NCBI GenBank assembly: GCA_963930655.1
Contig: OZ005618.1
Location: 20,239,001-20,303,000 of the forward strand
DNA: 64,000 bases
Direction of reading: 5' to 3'
Source of the DNA: Myrica gale
Taxonomy: Eukaryota > Streptophyta > Magnoliopsida > Fagales > Myricaceae
The notes under the pieces were generated by a model. That model worked only from the letters and a program-made list of their open reading frames with translations, did no database searches and was not told the origin of the DNA. Below are positions 13,449 to 28,221 of the stretch, in pieces. Both the position numbers and the translations under genes were made by a program. Position 1 is the first letter of the stretch. Each line of letters opens with the position of its first letter.

Positions 13449-14066
13449 GTAGAAAATTTTCCGATTGAAAAGATTCTGTCCGTGTACAAGTACTGTTAGG
13501 AACGTCATTATTCTATTTCTTCAGATTATTCTCATGCACTTGCCTATAATAAGGTGCTATCCAGTGGATGATGTTGAAACTCAAAACACTAAATTCAAGA
13601 GCTATTGAGGTCCCTCAACCATAAAATTTCCATAAATTTTCGGGGCAAATTTAAGCCCATGAAAACAAAATGCTTTTCTTGTATGTGTCTATGGAACCTA
13701 ATCACATCTCGTCCATCTACAGGTGAGATCCAACAGTCAAGAGACAAGAGGGTCGTAAAGTATGTTTGTTATACTTCATATGATCTTCATCAAACCTTAT
13801 TGGTGGCTGTATCTACTTTCTCCAATAGTACCTGAATTGTTCTGCTCCTTCATATTCTAGAAACAGCAGCTCTTGCAATCAATTGGTGAAGCTCTCAACA
13901 GTTGATATGGATTGATTATCCAACAGGAAATGACTCCCACCATCTATTTCTTACGCCAAACAAGGCGCCCTATTCTTGAAGGGAACTACATGAACATCAA
14001 TGATTTTATGAAATAATTCTTCGCAATTTGAATGTATATAGAGTGGTATTACCAAGAAAATAACAC

Positions 14067-14989
14067 TTTTTTTTCTAAGCAAACATGAAACTTCATTTCA
14101 CCAAGAACAGTACAGAAGTGTTGTATACAGATAGGCCTCCAAGGTCAGTTACAAAGCACATGGACTTTAAGTCCATAACAGTAATATTAAGGGCCTAAAT
14201 GACCTTATAACTACTGGCCTCAAGGGCCTAAATCCAACTGGTCATAAAGGCCTCATACAGATGGACCAAAAGGTCCATAGTTTCAAAGTGGGTCCAAAGA
14301 CTCAAAGCAAACTCTGCCACAAACGGAGAATTTGATCACCAAAAGAGAAGATGAGCAAACATTGCACTCTCGCCTCCCCGGAAGCTCGTTCATACCAGCA
14401 TAACCAAAGGAAGGAAAAAGCAACCAACCACTGCAAGAGAGATTCGGCCCAGCTGAGGATTACCAGCATTTCCATTTTTGCTAGAAGTCGACTCAACAAA
14501 ATGGGTGATATGAAATCCTTTCCACAAAAGCCCAGAGAAATGAAATTATTAGAAACAATAGAAAGAAAACAAAGCACAAGATAGAAAAACCCTTAATCGA
14601 TCAACCACCACAAGCAACAGTTCAAAAAGTAGTCGGGAGCATGAGATCCACGCCACGCGTGGGTGCGCGTGGATCATTTGTTGCAGCTGCTCCGAAATGG
14701 TGGGCAGAACCACGTTGGGAGCTGCTAAGCTCAGTTGTGCTGTGCGTGGCCTCCAAAAAGTCTTCAAACCATGTGGATAAATGGCCAAAGGGAGAAGGGA
14801 GACGCCATAAGAAAAATTGCAAAAGCCACGGTAAAGGAGGAGAGAAGAAGATAAATGGCCAAATGAAAAAGTGAGAAGGGAGCGACGGGAGGAAAGAAAG
14901 GGCCTGGGGGCAAGCGACGTAGGGGGATCTAGAGAGAGGGCATACGCACTCTCTAGAAGACGCGTTTTTTTCTCTAGGTGCTATCTTTC
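14067..14989 (-). mobile_element. LINE (L1-type) insertion with 17-bp target duplication
   Basis: Perfect direct repeats TACCAAGAAAATAACAC (14050-14066 and 14990-15006) bracket 923 bp. The left edge is a T run, meaning the element lies on the minus strand with a poly-A tail. The sequence before the tail, read on the minus strand, resembles plant L1 3' ends (TTCTTGGTGAAATGAAGTTT). Short frames exist, but no reverse transcriptase or endonuclease is recognisable, so this is a 5'-truncated or non-autonomous copy. It sits between the 3' ends of the transporter and kinase genes. Confidence 0.85.
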
Positions 14990-15006
14990 TACCAAGAAAA
15001 TAACAC

Positions 15007-16451
15007 ATTCCATAAAATGGAAATGGAATATTTTGATACATACCCAAAAAAAATGTAATCTTTTGATGCTTTGATTTTTTTCTCTTTAGGTTTTAGCTTC
15101 AAAATATATGGCTGATTGAGTAGCTGCTTGATCTTTGTAGAGGTTGTGAATTGTACCATATGGAAATTTTATTTACAAGTGGTCAAGTTCTTTCTTTCTT
15201 GGTTTGTACACCTTGGTATGTAGCTGGTTTTCTTTTCTTTTTTTTTGGGGTTATGGAGCTGATTTCTATGGAGCCTCTTCTTGGCTAAATGGGTCAAAAA
15301 GACAAAACATGTGAGTCTTACAACATCCGTTGTAGTTCCATGATATAAGCCAAATATTGTTTGTTGCCCCTCTCTCTCTCTCTAAAATAAGCAAAAAGAC
15401 AAAGCAACCAATCTTACCACATCTGATGTTACCAGTGTAAAGGCCCGTGGTGTAGGTAGAAATGAAGATCACTAGCTATCTCACTTGCCTCCATCTCCCA
15501 TGAGCGGTAGCAAGAAAAAATAATAAATAAAACTACTGTAGCCAACCACGAATAATGGAGTTGATGCAAGCTGTTCTTAGGACCCGTCCCCTGAATATGG
15601 CCTGGAGTGGGTGCAGAGACATCGCAAAATTTTGCCTCACCGAAAATGGGTGCTTTCTATGCGTAAAGAAAATAAGAAAATGTGATATATTCAGAGCTGT
15701 TTGCAGTCTTTGCACTAGTAGAGCAAGTAATGATGAAGGTCAACATGCACTTCCCAATCAGTGGAAGTACCACGCTTTCCCTTCAACAATCTCTTCTTTG
15801 AGAGTTTTTACAAATACGCTTTTTTTCACCTCTGCAGGTAACTGCAATTCCAACTCAACCAAATCAGACCGGACACGCGACATGTGAACACTTCAATACT
15901 TGGCATTACCCCGAGAAAGGTCCAAGATTGTGGACCCTACAACATTCACAATGTCTGTCTCCCTTCTAATTGCAAAATACTTGAAACAAGAAATGTAAAA
16001 AATCCTAATCCAACCAAACCTACGATTTAAATCCCAAGCTTGCAACATCCCAAATGGGTAAAAGGGAACGATCAAAACATAAATATTTTACCCATAAATG
16101 CATCATAAGATCCAATGGTACTCTAGTTCGATACATGAAACTGTCCAAAGAATGAAGCATGTTCAATACATGAACACTTTGATAACAAGGGGTTGCTATA
16201 CTTGAGATAGGTATTCCGTAATTTGGATAGCTTGAAACGGTTCTCTTTCAAAACTGGAGCTCATAGCTGGTTAGCTACTGGACCACTTTGTGGACAGGTG
16301 CTCCTCGTGTTGCATCCCCACAGCCATGATTCTAAGAAGAAGGCAGGCATCTTTTCCCACCAGAAAGAATGACGTCGCTTGATCAAGAAAACAAATTGCA
16401 CAAACATGGCATGAATCAAAACACTAACTCAAAAAAAACAGTTAATGATGT
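15007..16451. other. convergent intergenic spacer
   Basis: No gene is supported here. It contains a short CT microsatellite (near 15371) and AT-rich unique sequence, and presumably the 3' untranslated regions of the flanking convergent genes. The reading frames present are short and overlap on both strands, as expected by chance. Confidence 0.6.
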
Positions 16452-20880
<4,429 letters not shown>

Positions 20881-21142
20881 AGGTCAAAATCAATTTTGTC
20901 ACTTAAATTTCAAAAGAATTATTTACACTTCTTATGTTTCGAATATAATCAATTCTCGCCCACCATTTGATTTTGGCTTTAAGTCATACCAAAAAAATAC
21001 ACATTACTACCAATTTAGGAAGCCTCAACTCTACACCTCTTGAATCATAACCTAGCCAATGACTGGCCCAGTGACAAAAGCCTACGTCATTGAGTTATAC
21101 CATATCTACATCTGAAGATCGACTCTATAAATTTAAGGGAAA

Positions 21143-21438
21143 AATATATTTTTCATCCACAAACTATTATTTATTTTTCAGTTTTTAGCTCAAACTACCA
21201 CGTTTGAAAGATTGTACTTATAAACTACTCATCTAACAAATTGCATATTCCGTCTAGTTTTTCCATCAAATTGGACGATATTGATATTTTTTAATACAAA
21301 ATATCGATTATACTCTTAAAAAAGTCAAATAGTAGTTATGTTCAAATGTAATCCATTGATAGTTGAGAGATAAAATGTGACGAAATTAGTAGTTTAAAGT
21401 GTAAAGTATTATAACTCCAATAGTCGGAGATGAAAATT
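21143..21438. mobile_element. foldback MITE
   Basis: The left arm (AATATATTTTTCATCCACAA) is complementary, with mismatches, to the right arm (TGAAAATTGTATTT). The middle contains further inverted matches, so the ~296 bp forms a hairpin. The same family appears at about 26107-26425 (shared CAAACTATTATTTATTT-like left arm). Ends and target duplication are not resolved. Confidence 0.55.
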
Positions 21439-22895
21439 GTATTTAACTTCATAATATTGTGCTACATGAGCTCTCTGCGACCGATGCCATTCTGTTTATT
21501 TGTCCATGGAGGTTGCCTCATTGCTATAGGTGAAAAATAAGTATGGTCGGTTTTGTAGTCCTCACTTGTTCTGTTCGCTTTGATCCAGTGGGCAACATAA
21601 CCCAGAAGAACTAAGGCTACCTTATTAAGTCCAACAATCATTTTGAACTACAGGCCCACAAGCAGACCTTGATGCCCAATACAAACATCGTTCTATTCCA
21701 CCCAAAAAAACAAATCACTAATTATCAATAAGTGTATTCTTTGAAAATGTCGACTACCGTTACCCAAAGAAAGGGAAGAAAACGGACAAATATGGATATA
21801 AATGAGAATAATAAGTTTCAATTTCTTATTAAATGTGCCATCAAATTGGTATGAAAGCTCATGTAGCACTAGGAAAAATCCAATTCGTAAGCCTACCAGA
21901 GTGGACCCATCAATAAATTTTGGGCCGGTGCAACCTCAAAACCACATAACATGGATGTTTCTGAGCATAAACAGCCTAGGGATTACCTAAGGCCCCAAAA
22001 TAGAAAGTCCTATAACTTCTTATTTTATTTAATATGTCCTCAATTTTTGTTCAATGTTTTAACTTAACAAAAAATAAGTTCCAAAATCTCCTTTAAACTT
22101 CTTGAAATTCTCAATAGATGCAAAGAAAGCATAATTCAAAATTTCAAACAAGGTTGTTGGACTTCCAACTTTAAATTTCAAAGTATTCTTTTAGTCCTAT
22201 TTTTACTCTTCTCTTCATTTTTTATAGCTAACTTATCAATTGTTGATTCAAAATATATACTTTTACTCTTATCCCATTAATTCATTGATATTTTATATTT
22301 TAATATAATAATTTATAATTTCATCTAAGGCCCATTATCTTAGAGATGTCTTGCCCAACAGGTCAGGTCAGACTTTGCTAGGGGAGTGGCTCCAATAAAT
22401 TATTTGTACTTAAGGAGATTCCTAATACTTTAGGAGAAACAAACCTCTAAGTCTCACATCTTGATGACCCAAACCAACCCTTATAGTTAATTACAATAAA
22501 ATTTTGTGGAAAAAAAAGGGAAAACGGTGAATGCAAACAAAGAGGACCAAACCAACAAGGGAACTCTTGCAAGCAGAAGATGGAAAATTCTGTTGCTTTC
22601 ATGAGTCGAATGGATAAGAGTCGAGGCAAATCGGCGTCCAGCGGTAAAATTGTCCCAGATGGCCGCTTGGGAAGAGTTAGGGTATGTTCGTTTTGTAATT
22701 TTTTTGTAAGATTTGAATTCAAGTTTTATCATGTTCGGCGACTCTCAGCTTCAAGTTAGGATTCGGCATAAATTTTTCATTTTTTGTCCTGAAAAAGCTG
22801 TTGTTGAATGACTTAAAAACTCCTCAGCACAACATAAAAACTAGAAAAAATAAATGATAAAGTTGGAATTTTTTTTACCCCTACATCCGGCCTGC

Positions 22896-23535
22896 CATGT
22901 CTCCTTGAAGACGTCGAATTCGTCCCTCGAATGATGCATCCGGCCTGCCATTCTTGACTAATTCTCGTGCTTTTGTACTTTTTTTCGTTTTTTTAAATAA
23001 TCTTAAAAGTATTATTATTTTAATAAAAAATAATAAATTCGAAAAAAAACTTTAAACATTATCATTAATTTTTTTACTCATCATCAATCTCTACACAAAC
23101 ACCAATACAATTCTAACATCACCTAAAAATTCACAAAACACTCCAAATCTTACAAAATTTCTCAAAACGAACATAACCCTAAACTTTAGCAAACGAACAT
23201 AACCCTACACAAACTTTAGCCATGTCTCCTTGAAGACGTCGAATTCGTCCCTCGAATGATGCATCCGGCCTGCCATTCTTGACTAATTCTCGTGCTTTTG
23301 TACTTTTTTTCGTTTTTTTAAATAATCTTAAAAGTATTATTATTTTAATAAAAAATAATAAATTCGAAAAAAAACTTTAAACATTATCATTAATTTTTTT
23401 ACTCATCATCAATCTCTACACAAACACCAATACAATTCTAACACCACCTAAAAATTCACAAAACACTCCAAATCTTACAAAATTTCTCAAAACGAACATA
23501 ACCCTAAACTTTAGCACACGAACTAAATTTAGCCA
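22896..23535. repeat. 325-bp tandem duplication within a MITE-like element
   Basis: The sequence starting CATGTCTCCTTGAAGACG at 22896 starts again at 23221, and the two copies stay nearly identical to AACGAACATAACCCTAAAC. An inverted terminus occurs at 22681 (AGGGTATGTTCGTTTTG), so the duplication seems to have copied the right part of a TIR element. The near-identity suggests it is recent. Confidence 0.85.
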
Positions 23536-25344
23536 TAAAATAAGTGTGGAATTTCACAGGCGGTCCAAACTATTATGCACGATGGTATTTTCTTACTTTT
23601 TGCCCCCTTTTTTCTCCATCTTTCTAATAATGCTGTTGAGCATCCGGAGGCATCTCACTTGCAAGAAAAAGTTCGGCATCTAAGTTGGTGAGGAGAGGCC
23701 AGTTGGGAATTTCTTATGCACAAGTCATATACCTTTTTTACTCAATCAACTCGTGGGGGAGCTAACTGAGGACGATTAGATCTATTTAGTGCCAATTAAT
23801 ATTCAAGAGAACATTAAGCCTCCATTAACTACATTAATATAAAAGAATTTGACTCCCCAGAGCGATAGCTCAACGAAAACCGTATCTAATGAGTAACTGT
23901 GAATTATGAATCTTACCACCGATGAACAACTTCTTAATTTATTTAAACTATGGAACAAGTTCGAGTTTTCGGAATTTGCCGTACGTTGCCGTCTCCTAAT
24001 TGGATTAGGTCCTTCAAAACCCAGTACACAAATAGAAAAGGAGAACAAGTAAAGGGTCAGCAAAAACAAGTTCAAAGGTTTGTAACTTAGTTTGTGATTA
24101 AAACGGGTTAAATAGTACGTTGCAATCAAGGTTGTCTATTCTCGTGAAAGCCGAAAGGCAACCAAGCGTGGAAATTCAGAGAGAGAGAGGGATAGGCGGA
24201 GGAGGGAATTTTCAGACCCAAGATGAAGACAAGCTGTTTTGTCAACGTTTGAGGCTATACTGGGTATAGGAGTTTGCTTGCCTAATGTCAGGATATCATG
24301 TCCTTTAGCTTCTTGTCTATTCTTTAGGGTTGTTGCCTTGTTGCCTCTACTAGTATTTTCCTCAGGAATCAAATAAATTGGGTCTTAGACGTTTGGTTAG
24401 GTCTGACCAAAGGAGAGTTCTTAAAGTGTGGCATGTTAGAAAAGTAACCTAGAGGCTATTAGAGAAGTCGGTACATATATTAAAGTAGCAAAATAAGAAG
24501 TGACGTGGACAGAATAAAGGGAAGACCAATTAAAATAAAAAGGAAAAAAAAATGAGCAAATAATTAACGACAACAACCTTCGACTTCGTCAATTCTGATC
24601 AACCAATTAAAAGGGAATCCTTTTAATGATTATATTAATTTAAGATTACATTTTTTTCTCTCCTTTTCTTGAAAACCAGATACGATTACCACCCTTCAAC
24701 TCCCCTAGGGCCATGACGTTTGTATTGTTTTTTTTTTTTTTAAGTTCCCTCACCTAACCATGGTTGCCACCACGACGCGTGCATCATTATGTGTGACAGC
24801 GTGTAATCTTATAAATAATAAATAATAATTGAAGATGTAGAAGAGACTTTTTGACTATTTCTACGGGTTTCATTTTCTATTGGGATTATATCCCGTTCAA
24901 ACCTGCGGCGTCCAAAGCTCCTTCATAAATGGGATTTCTAGAACCTGAAGTAAAAAACGATGACGTATGTCTCGCGGACAATTTCAACTAGATCAATCAC
25001 ACGTCAACATTATAAAAGGCTTTCTTTCATATGAGGTAATATGGACCATTCAAAATTATTAGTTTAAAAATAAAGAGAATAATTCTATACATTACGTGAT
25101 ATCTTAGCACAAAAAAAAACTACTTATGTGATAGTTTCACATACAAGTGAACGAAAAATTAATAGATTTAAACATTGAATATTAGAATTATTGGTCCATC
25201 AAAGTGAGGTGTAGGAACATCTTAAATGATAAATTATTGTCTAATAATAGTTACGAGGAGGACTTGATGTTTCTTGGGAGTTACCTTAATTTTACAACTA
25301 ACAATGTTTTTTGGCACATTTTTATAAATAGCATGAAATCGTCT

Positions 25345-25458
25345 TTTTTTTAAGCAATACAGGTCATAGCCTGCCAAGGGAGGAAGGTGGGGTATTCGAA
25401 CTCCAAATCAGGACCCTCCTATATGTAGTAAATGCCACTTGAGCCATAGGTCATTGAC
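25345..25458 (-). mobile_element. tRNA-derived SINE with 19-bp target duplication
   Basis: The perfect direct repeat AAATAGCATGAAATCGTCT flanks it at 25326-25344 and 25459-25477. Read on the minus strand it has an A-box-like TGGCTCAAGTGG, a B-box GGAGTTCGAATACCCC and an A(8) tail, with no coding content. The paralogous site near 26840-26860 lacks it, confirming insertion. Confidence 0.92.
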
Positions 25459-26106
25459 AAATAGCATGAAATCGTCTGAACAAAGAGAATGTGACAGTGA
25501 GACGAATAAGGAGAGGTCTCCAATCACGCGCGAATCCTGAAGTGAGATTCCAATGTAGCTAAATGGCTTGAGGTAATGCATTACAATTCCATAAAATGTC
25601 TTTCCGTTAAGTTATATATAAAAATATGTAAAATAATTAAAATATCGTTTTTAAGATAATAAAAAATATATAAATTATTGCAATAAAATTTTAATATTTT
25701 TATTTAAAATATATTACTTTTCGATCAGTTTACATATAATTTAACAGTTAAAAAAGTAATAATTAATCATGTTCAAAATATAAAGAACGAAAATAATCCT
25801 TTCAAAAGTTTAGGATATTGATTTTAACTTATAATTAAGAGACATATTATAATATTATCCATAATAATAATTTTATATTAATATTCACTATTTTCGACTT
25901 CTTAACTTTTATGGCAATTTTCGTCGTTAATGAGGCGACTTTCAACAGTCGCAGTCTTTAAGATCTAGAAGAGACTTTTTGACCATTTTTATGGGTTTCA
26001 TTTTCTATTATATTCCGTTCAAACCTACGCCATTCAACGCTCCTTCATAAACGGGATTTCTAGAACCTGAAGTCAAAAACGATGTCGGTGTCACACTTTT
26101 TTAAGA

Positions 26107-26425
26107 AGAAAACATATATATTTTTCATTCACAAATAACTATTTTACTTTTTAACAAAAAAAAACTATTTTACTCCACTAACTATTATGTATTTATACTT
26201 TGTTTCTTACATTATCATCTTTTAAAAATTGTACTTACAAATTAACTATTTATTACATATTATTCTCTACCAGAAGTCAATTTTTGTCTAATTTGACGGA
26301 AAAATATACAAAAGTGTAACATGTTAGGAATTGATAGTTACGAGTATAACTTCTCAAACGCAGTAATTAAGGATGCAAAGTATAAATTCTATAATAATTT
26401 GTAGATAAAAAATGATATTTTCCTC
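26107..26425. mobile_element. foldback MITE inside duplication copy B
   Basis: This is an AT-rich segment with inverted arms: TATATATTTTTCATTCACAA on the left, and TTGTAGATAAAAAATGATAT on the right. It interrupts the match between the two duplicated blocks. It appears related to the element at 21143-21438. Exact ends are not resolved. Confidence 0.5.
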
Positions 26426-27084
26426 ACTAGACTTTTTTTTCACGAGATAATATATGGGCCATTATAAATTGGATAACATAATAACCTTTTCACTAATAAA
26501 TTAATAAAGTTCCGACAATTTACCATCAAATTATTATTATTTTATTTAAAATATTAATTAGTCAGACTAATAATGTATTTTTTCTTCTTCTAATTTGCAA
26601 GAAATAAAAAATACTAAAAGGCTGCATTCTACCCCTCTGCTAGTCCCCCACTTGGCTATTCATTTACCCTTAAAAAATGCTACCTCTAGTTAACATTGAA
26701 TATTAGAATTATTGGACCATCAAAGTGAGGTGTAGGAACATCTTAAATGATAAATTATTGTCTAATAATAGTTACGAGGAGGAATTGATGTTTCCTGGGA
26801 GTTACCTTAATTTTACAACTATCAATGTTTTTTGGCACATTTTTATAAATAGCATGAAATCGTCCATACGGCATACAAATAGAATATGATAGTAAGACAA
26901 ATAATAATAATAAAAAAAGAGGTCTCAATCACTCACGCGCGAATCATGAAGTGAGATTCTATTTTTTTTTTTTAGAATTTTATCAGATCACATCACTTGT
27001 CGTGGATCGTGTGGTGTGATGACTTTTATTTTTAATTTTGCTCTTACATAAATCATGCATGAGTTAAATACCTAAAAAAGATAT

Positions 27085-27175
27085 CGTGACGAGATGGTTC
27101 GGGCGGCCAAACCTTGGGCCCTTGGGGTATGCTCTCAAGATGTTGTCACTTCGAGTCTCCCTAAATGTTATTGTG
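27085..27175 (+). repeat. SINE-like tRNA-derived fragment
   Basis: GAGATGGTTCGGGCGGCC resembles the A-box region of a tRNA-derived SINE, and CACTTCGAGTCTCCC has the form of a B-box, about 50 bases apart. No poly-A tail or target duplication was located. It lies within the sequence inserted in duplication copy B. Confidence 0.35.
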
Positions 27176-27563
27176 GTTGTGTTTGTGTTGAAATATTTTT
27201 GGTGTTGGATTTTGTGTTGGTATTGGGTTTATTGAAAAAGTGAAGAGAGTTAAATTTTTATATTTTTTGATGGGAAAGAGAGATTATATTGTAGTATTTT
27301 ATTAAGAAATATAATATTTTGAGAAAAATTGTTGGTGCAAACGCACCCTAAGGACATTAAGATCCGAGATTTACCCTGCATTCTCCACTTGGTTCAAGAT
27401 CCGTTCTGCGCTGGGCACGAGAAACCTTGAAATGTAGCTAATTGGCTTGAGGTAAGGCATTTCAATTGATCGGGTTAGAGCGATAGGCACAATGTAGCTA
27501 AATGGCTTGAGATAATGCTCAAATTCCTTACTTGTTACTTAACAACTGCTTCGAGTAAAATTT

Positions 27564-28221
27564 GAGAAATTTACAAATAACACGTTAAGTTTTAATTTTT
27601 ATTTTAAAAAAAATTCACTCAATTTTAATTTTTTTTAAAAATTCACTGAATTTGTCATTTTGGTACCGAAACTCACTCGATCAAACGTCGTTACACTTGT
27701 TTAACGAAAAATTCATCATGTCCAATTAAAATGTGACGTGTGTCATAAATATATATTTTTTTAAAAATAAAAATAAAATAAAACTAATTAAATCTTTTTA
27801 AAAAAAAAAAAAAAAGAGAATCGGTGACCCTCAATCCTTTCACTGCGCAGGGAGAGTAACCTCTGGCAGTCGGGGTTCTGGGCGGCCAAAGCTGGGGTGG
27901 AGGTCCCTCCTCCCCCGACGGCCAAAGGTGGAGGGGGATTCTCTCTCTCCATCATAAAAGGATCGAGGACCCCCGATCATTTTAAAAAAATTATTATATT
28001 TTTAATTGATTTTAGATTTATTTTTATTTTAAAAAAATATCATGACACGTGTCAGATTTTAATTGGATTTGATGGATTTTTTTGTTAAACAAGTATAACG
28101 GTATCGGGTCCAATTGATTTTGGCACTAAAATAACAACTAATAAGTTTTTTGAAATTTTTTTAAATTTAGCAAATTTTTTTAAATGACGTTAAAATCTAG
28201 TGTGTTATTTATAGTTCTCCC
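27564..28221. mobile_element. Mutator-like foldback element
   Basis: Long imperfect terminal inverted repeats (about 200 bp) include ATAACAC near both ends and ACTTGTTTAAC at about 27715, matched by GTTAAACAAGT at 28084. The flanks are GTAAAATTT and TTAAAATTT, a 9-bp target duplication with one mismatch. The centre (27840-27960) is unusually GC-rich for this neighbourhood. No transposase is present. Confidence 0.65.

Larger units (their letters stand above)
24838..27510. repeat. segmental duplication with later insertions
   Basis: Blocks at 24838-24965, 25170-25345 and 25459-25590 recur in the same order at 25967-26090, 26692-26865 and 26866-27510. Anchors include GGGATTTCTAGAACCTGAAGT, AAAGTGAGGTGTAGGAACAT and CACGCGCGAATC. 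Copy A is broken by a SINE at 25345-25458. Copy B is broken by a foldback element at ~26107-26425 and by ~450 bp near 26960-27420. No gene is carried. Confidence 0.8.

Noticed and set aside
14302..15074. Overlapping genes on both strands between the transporter and the kinase
   Set aside because: They lie inside the LINE insertion, overlap one another and match no protein family.
21980..22340. Second hAT copy (CCTAAGGCCCC at 21978, ATCTAAGGCCCAT near 22325)
   Set aside because: Only short GGCC-type blocks match the element at 49389-49860; no CAGRGCCGGC ends or 8-bp duplication were found.
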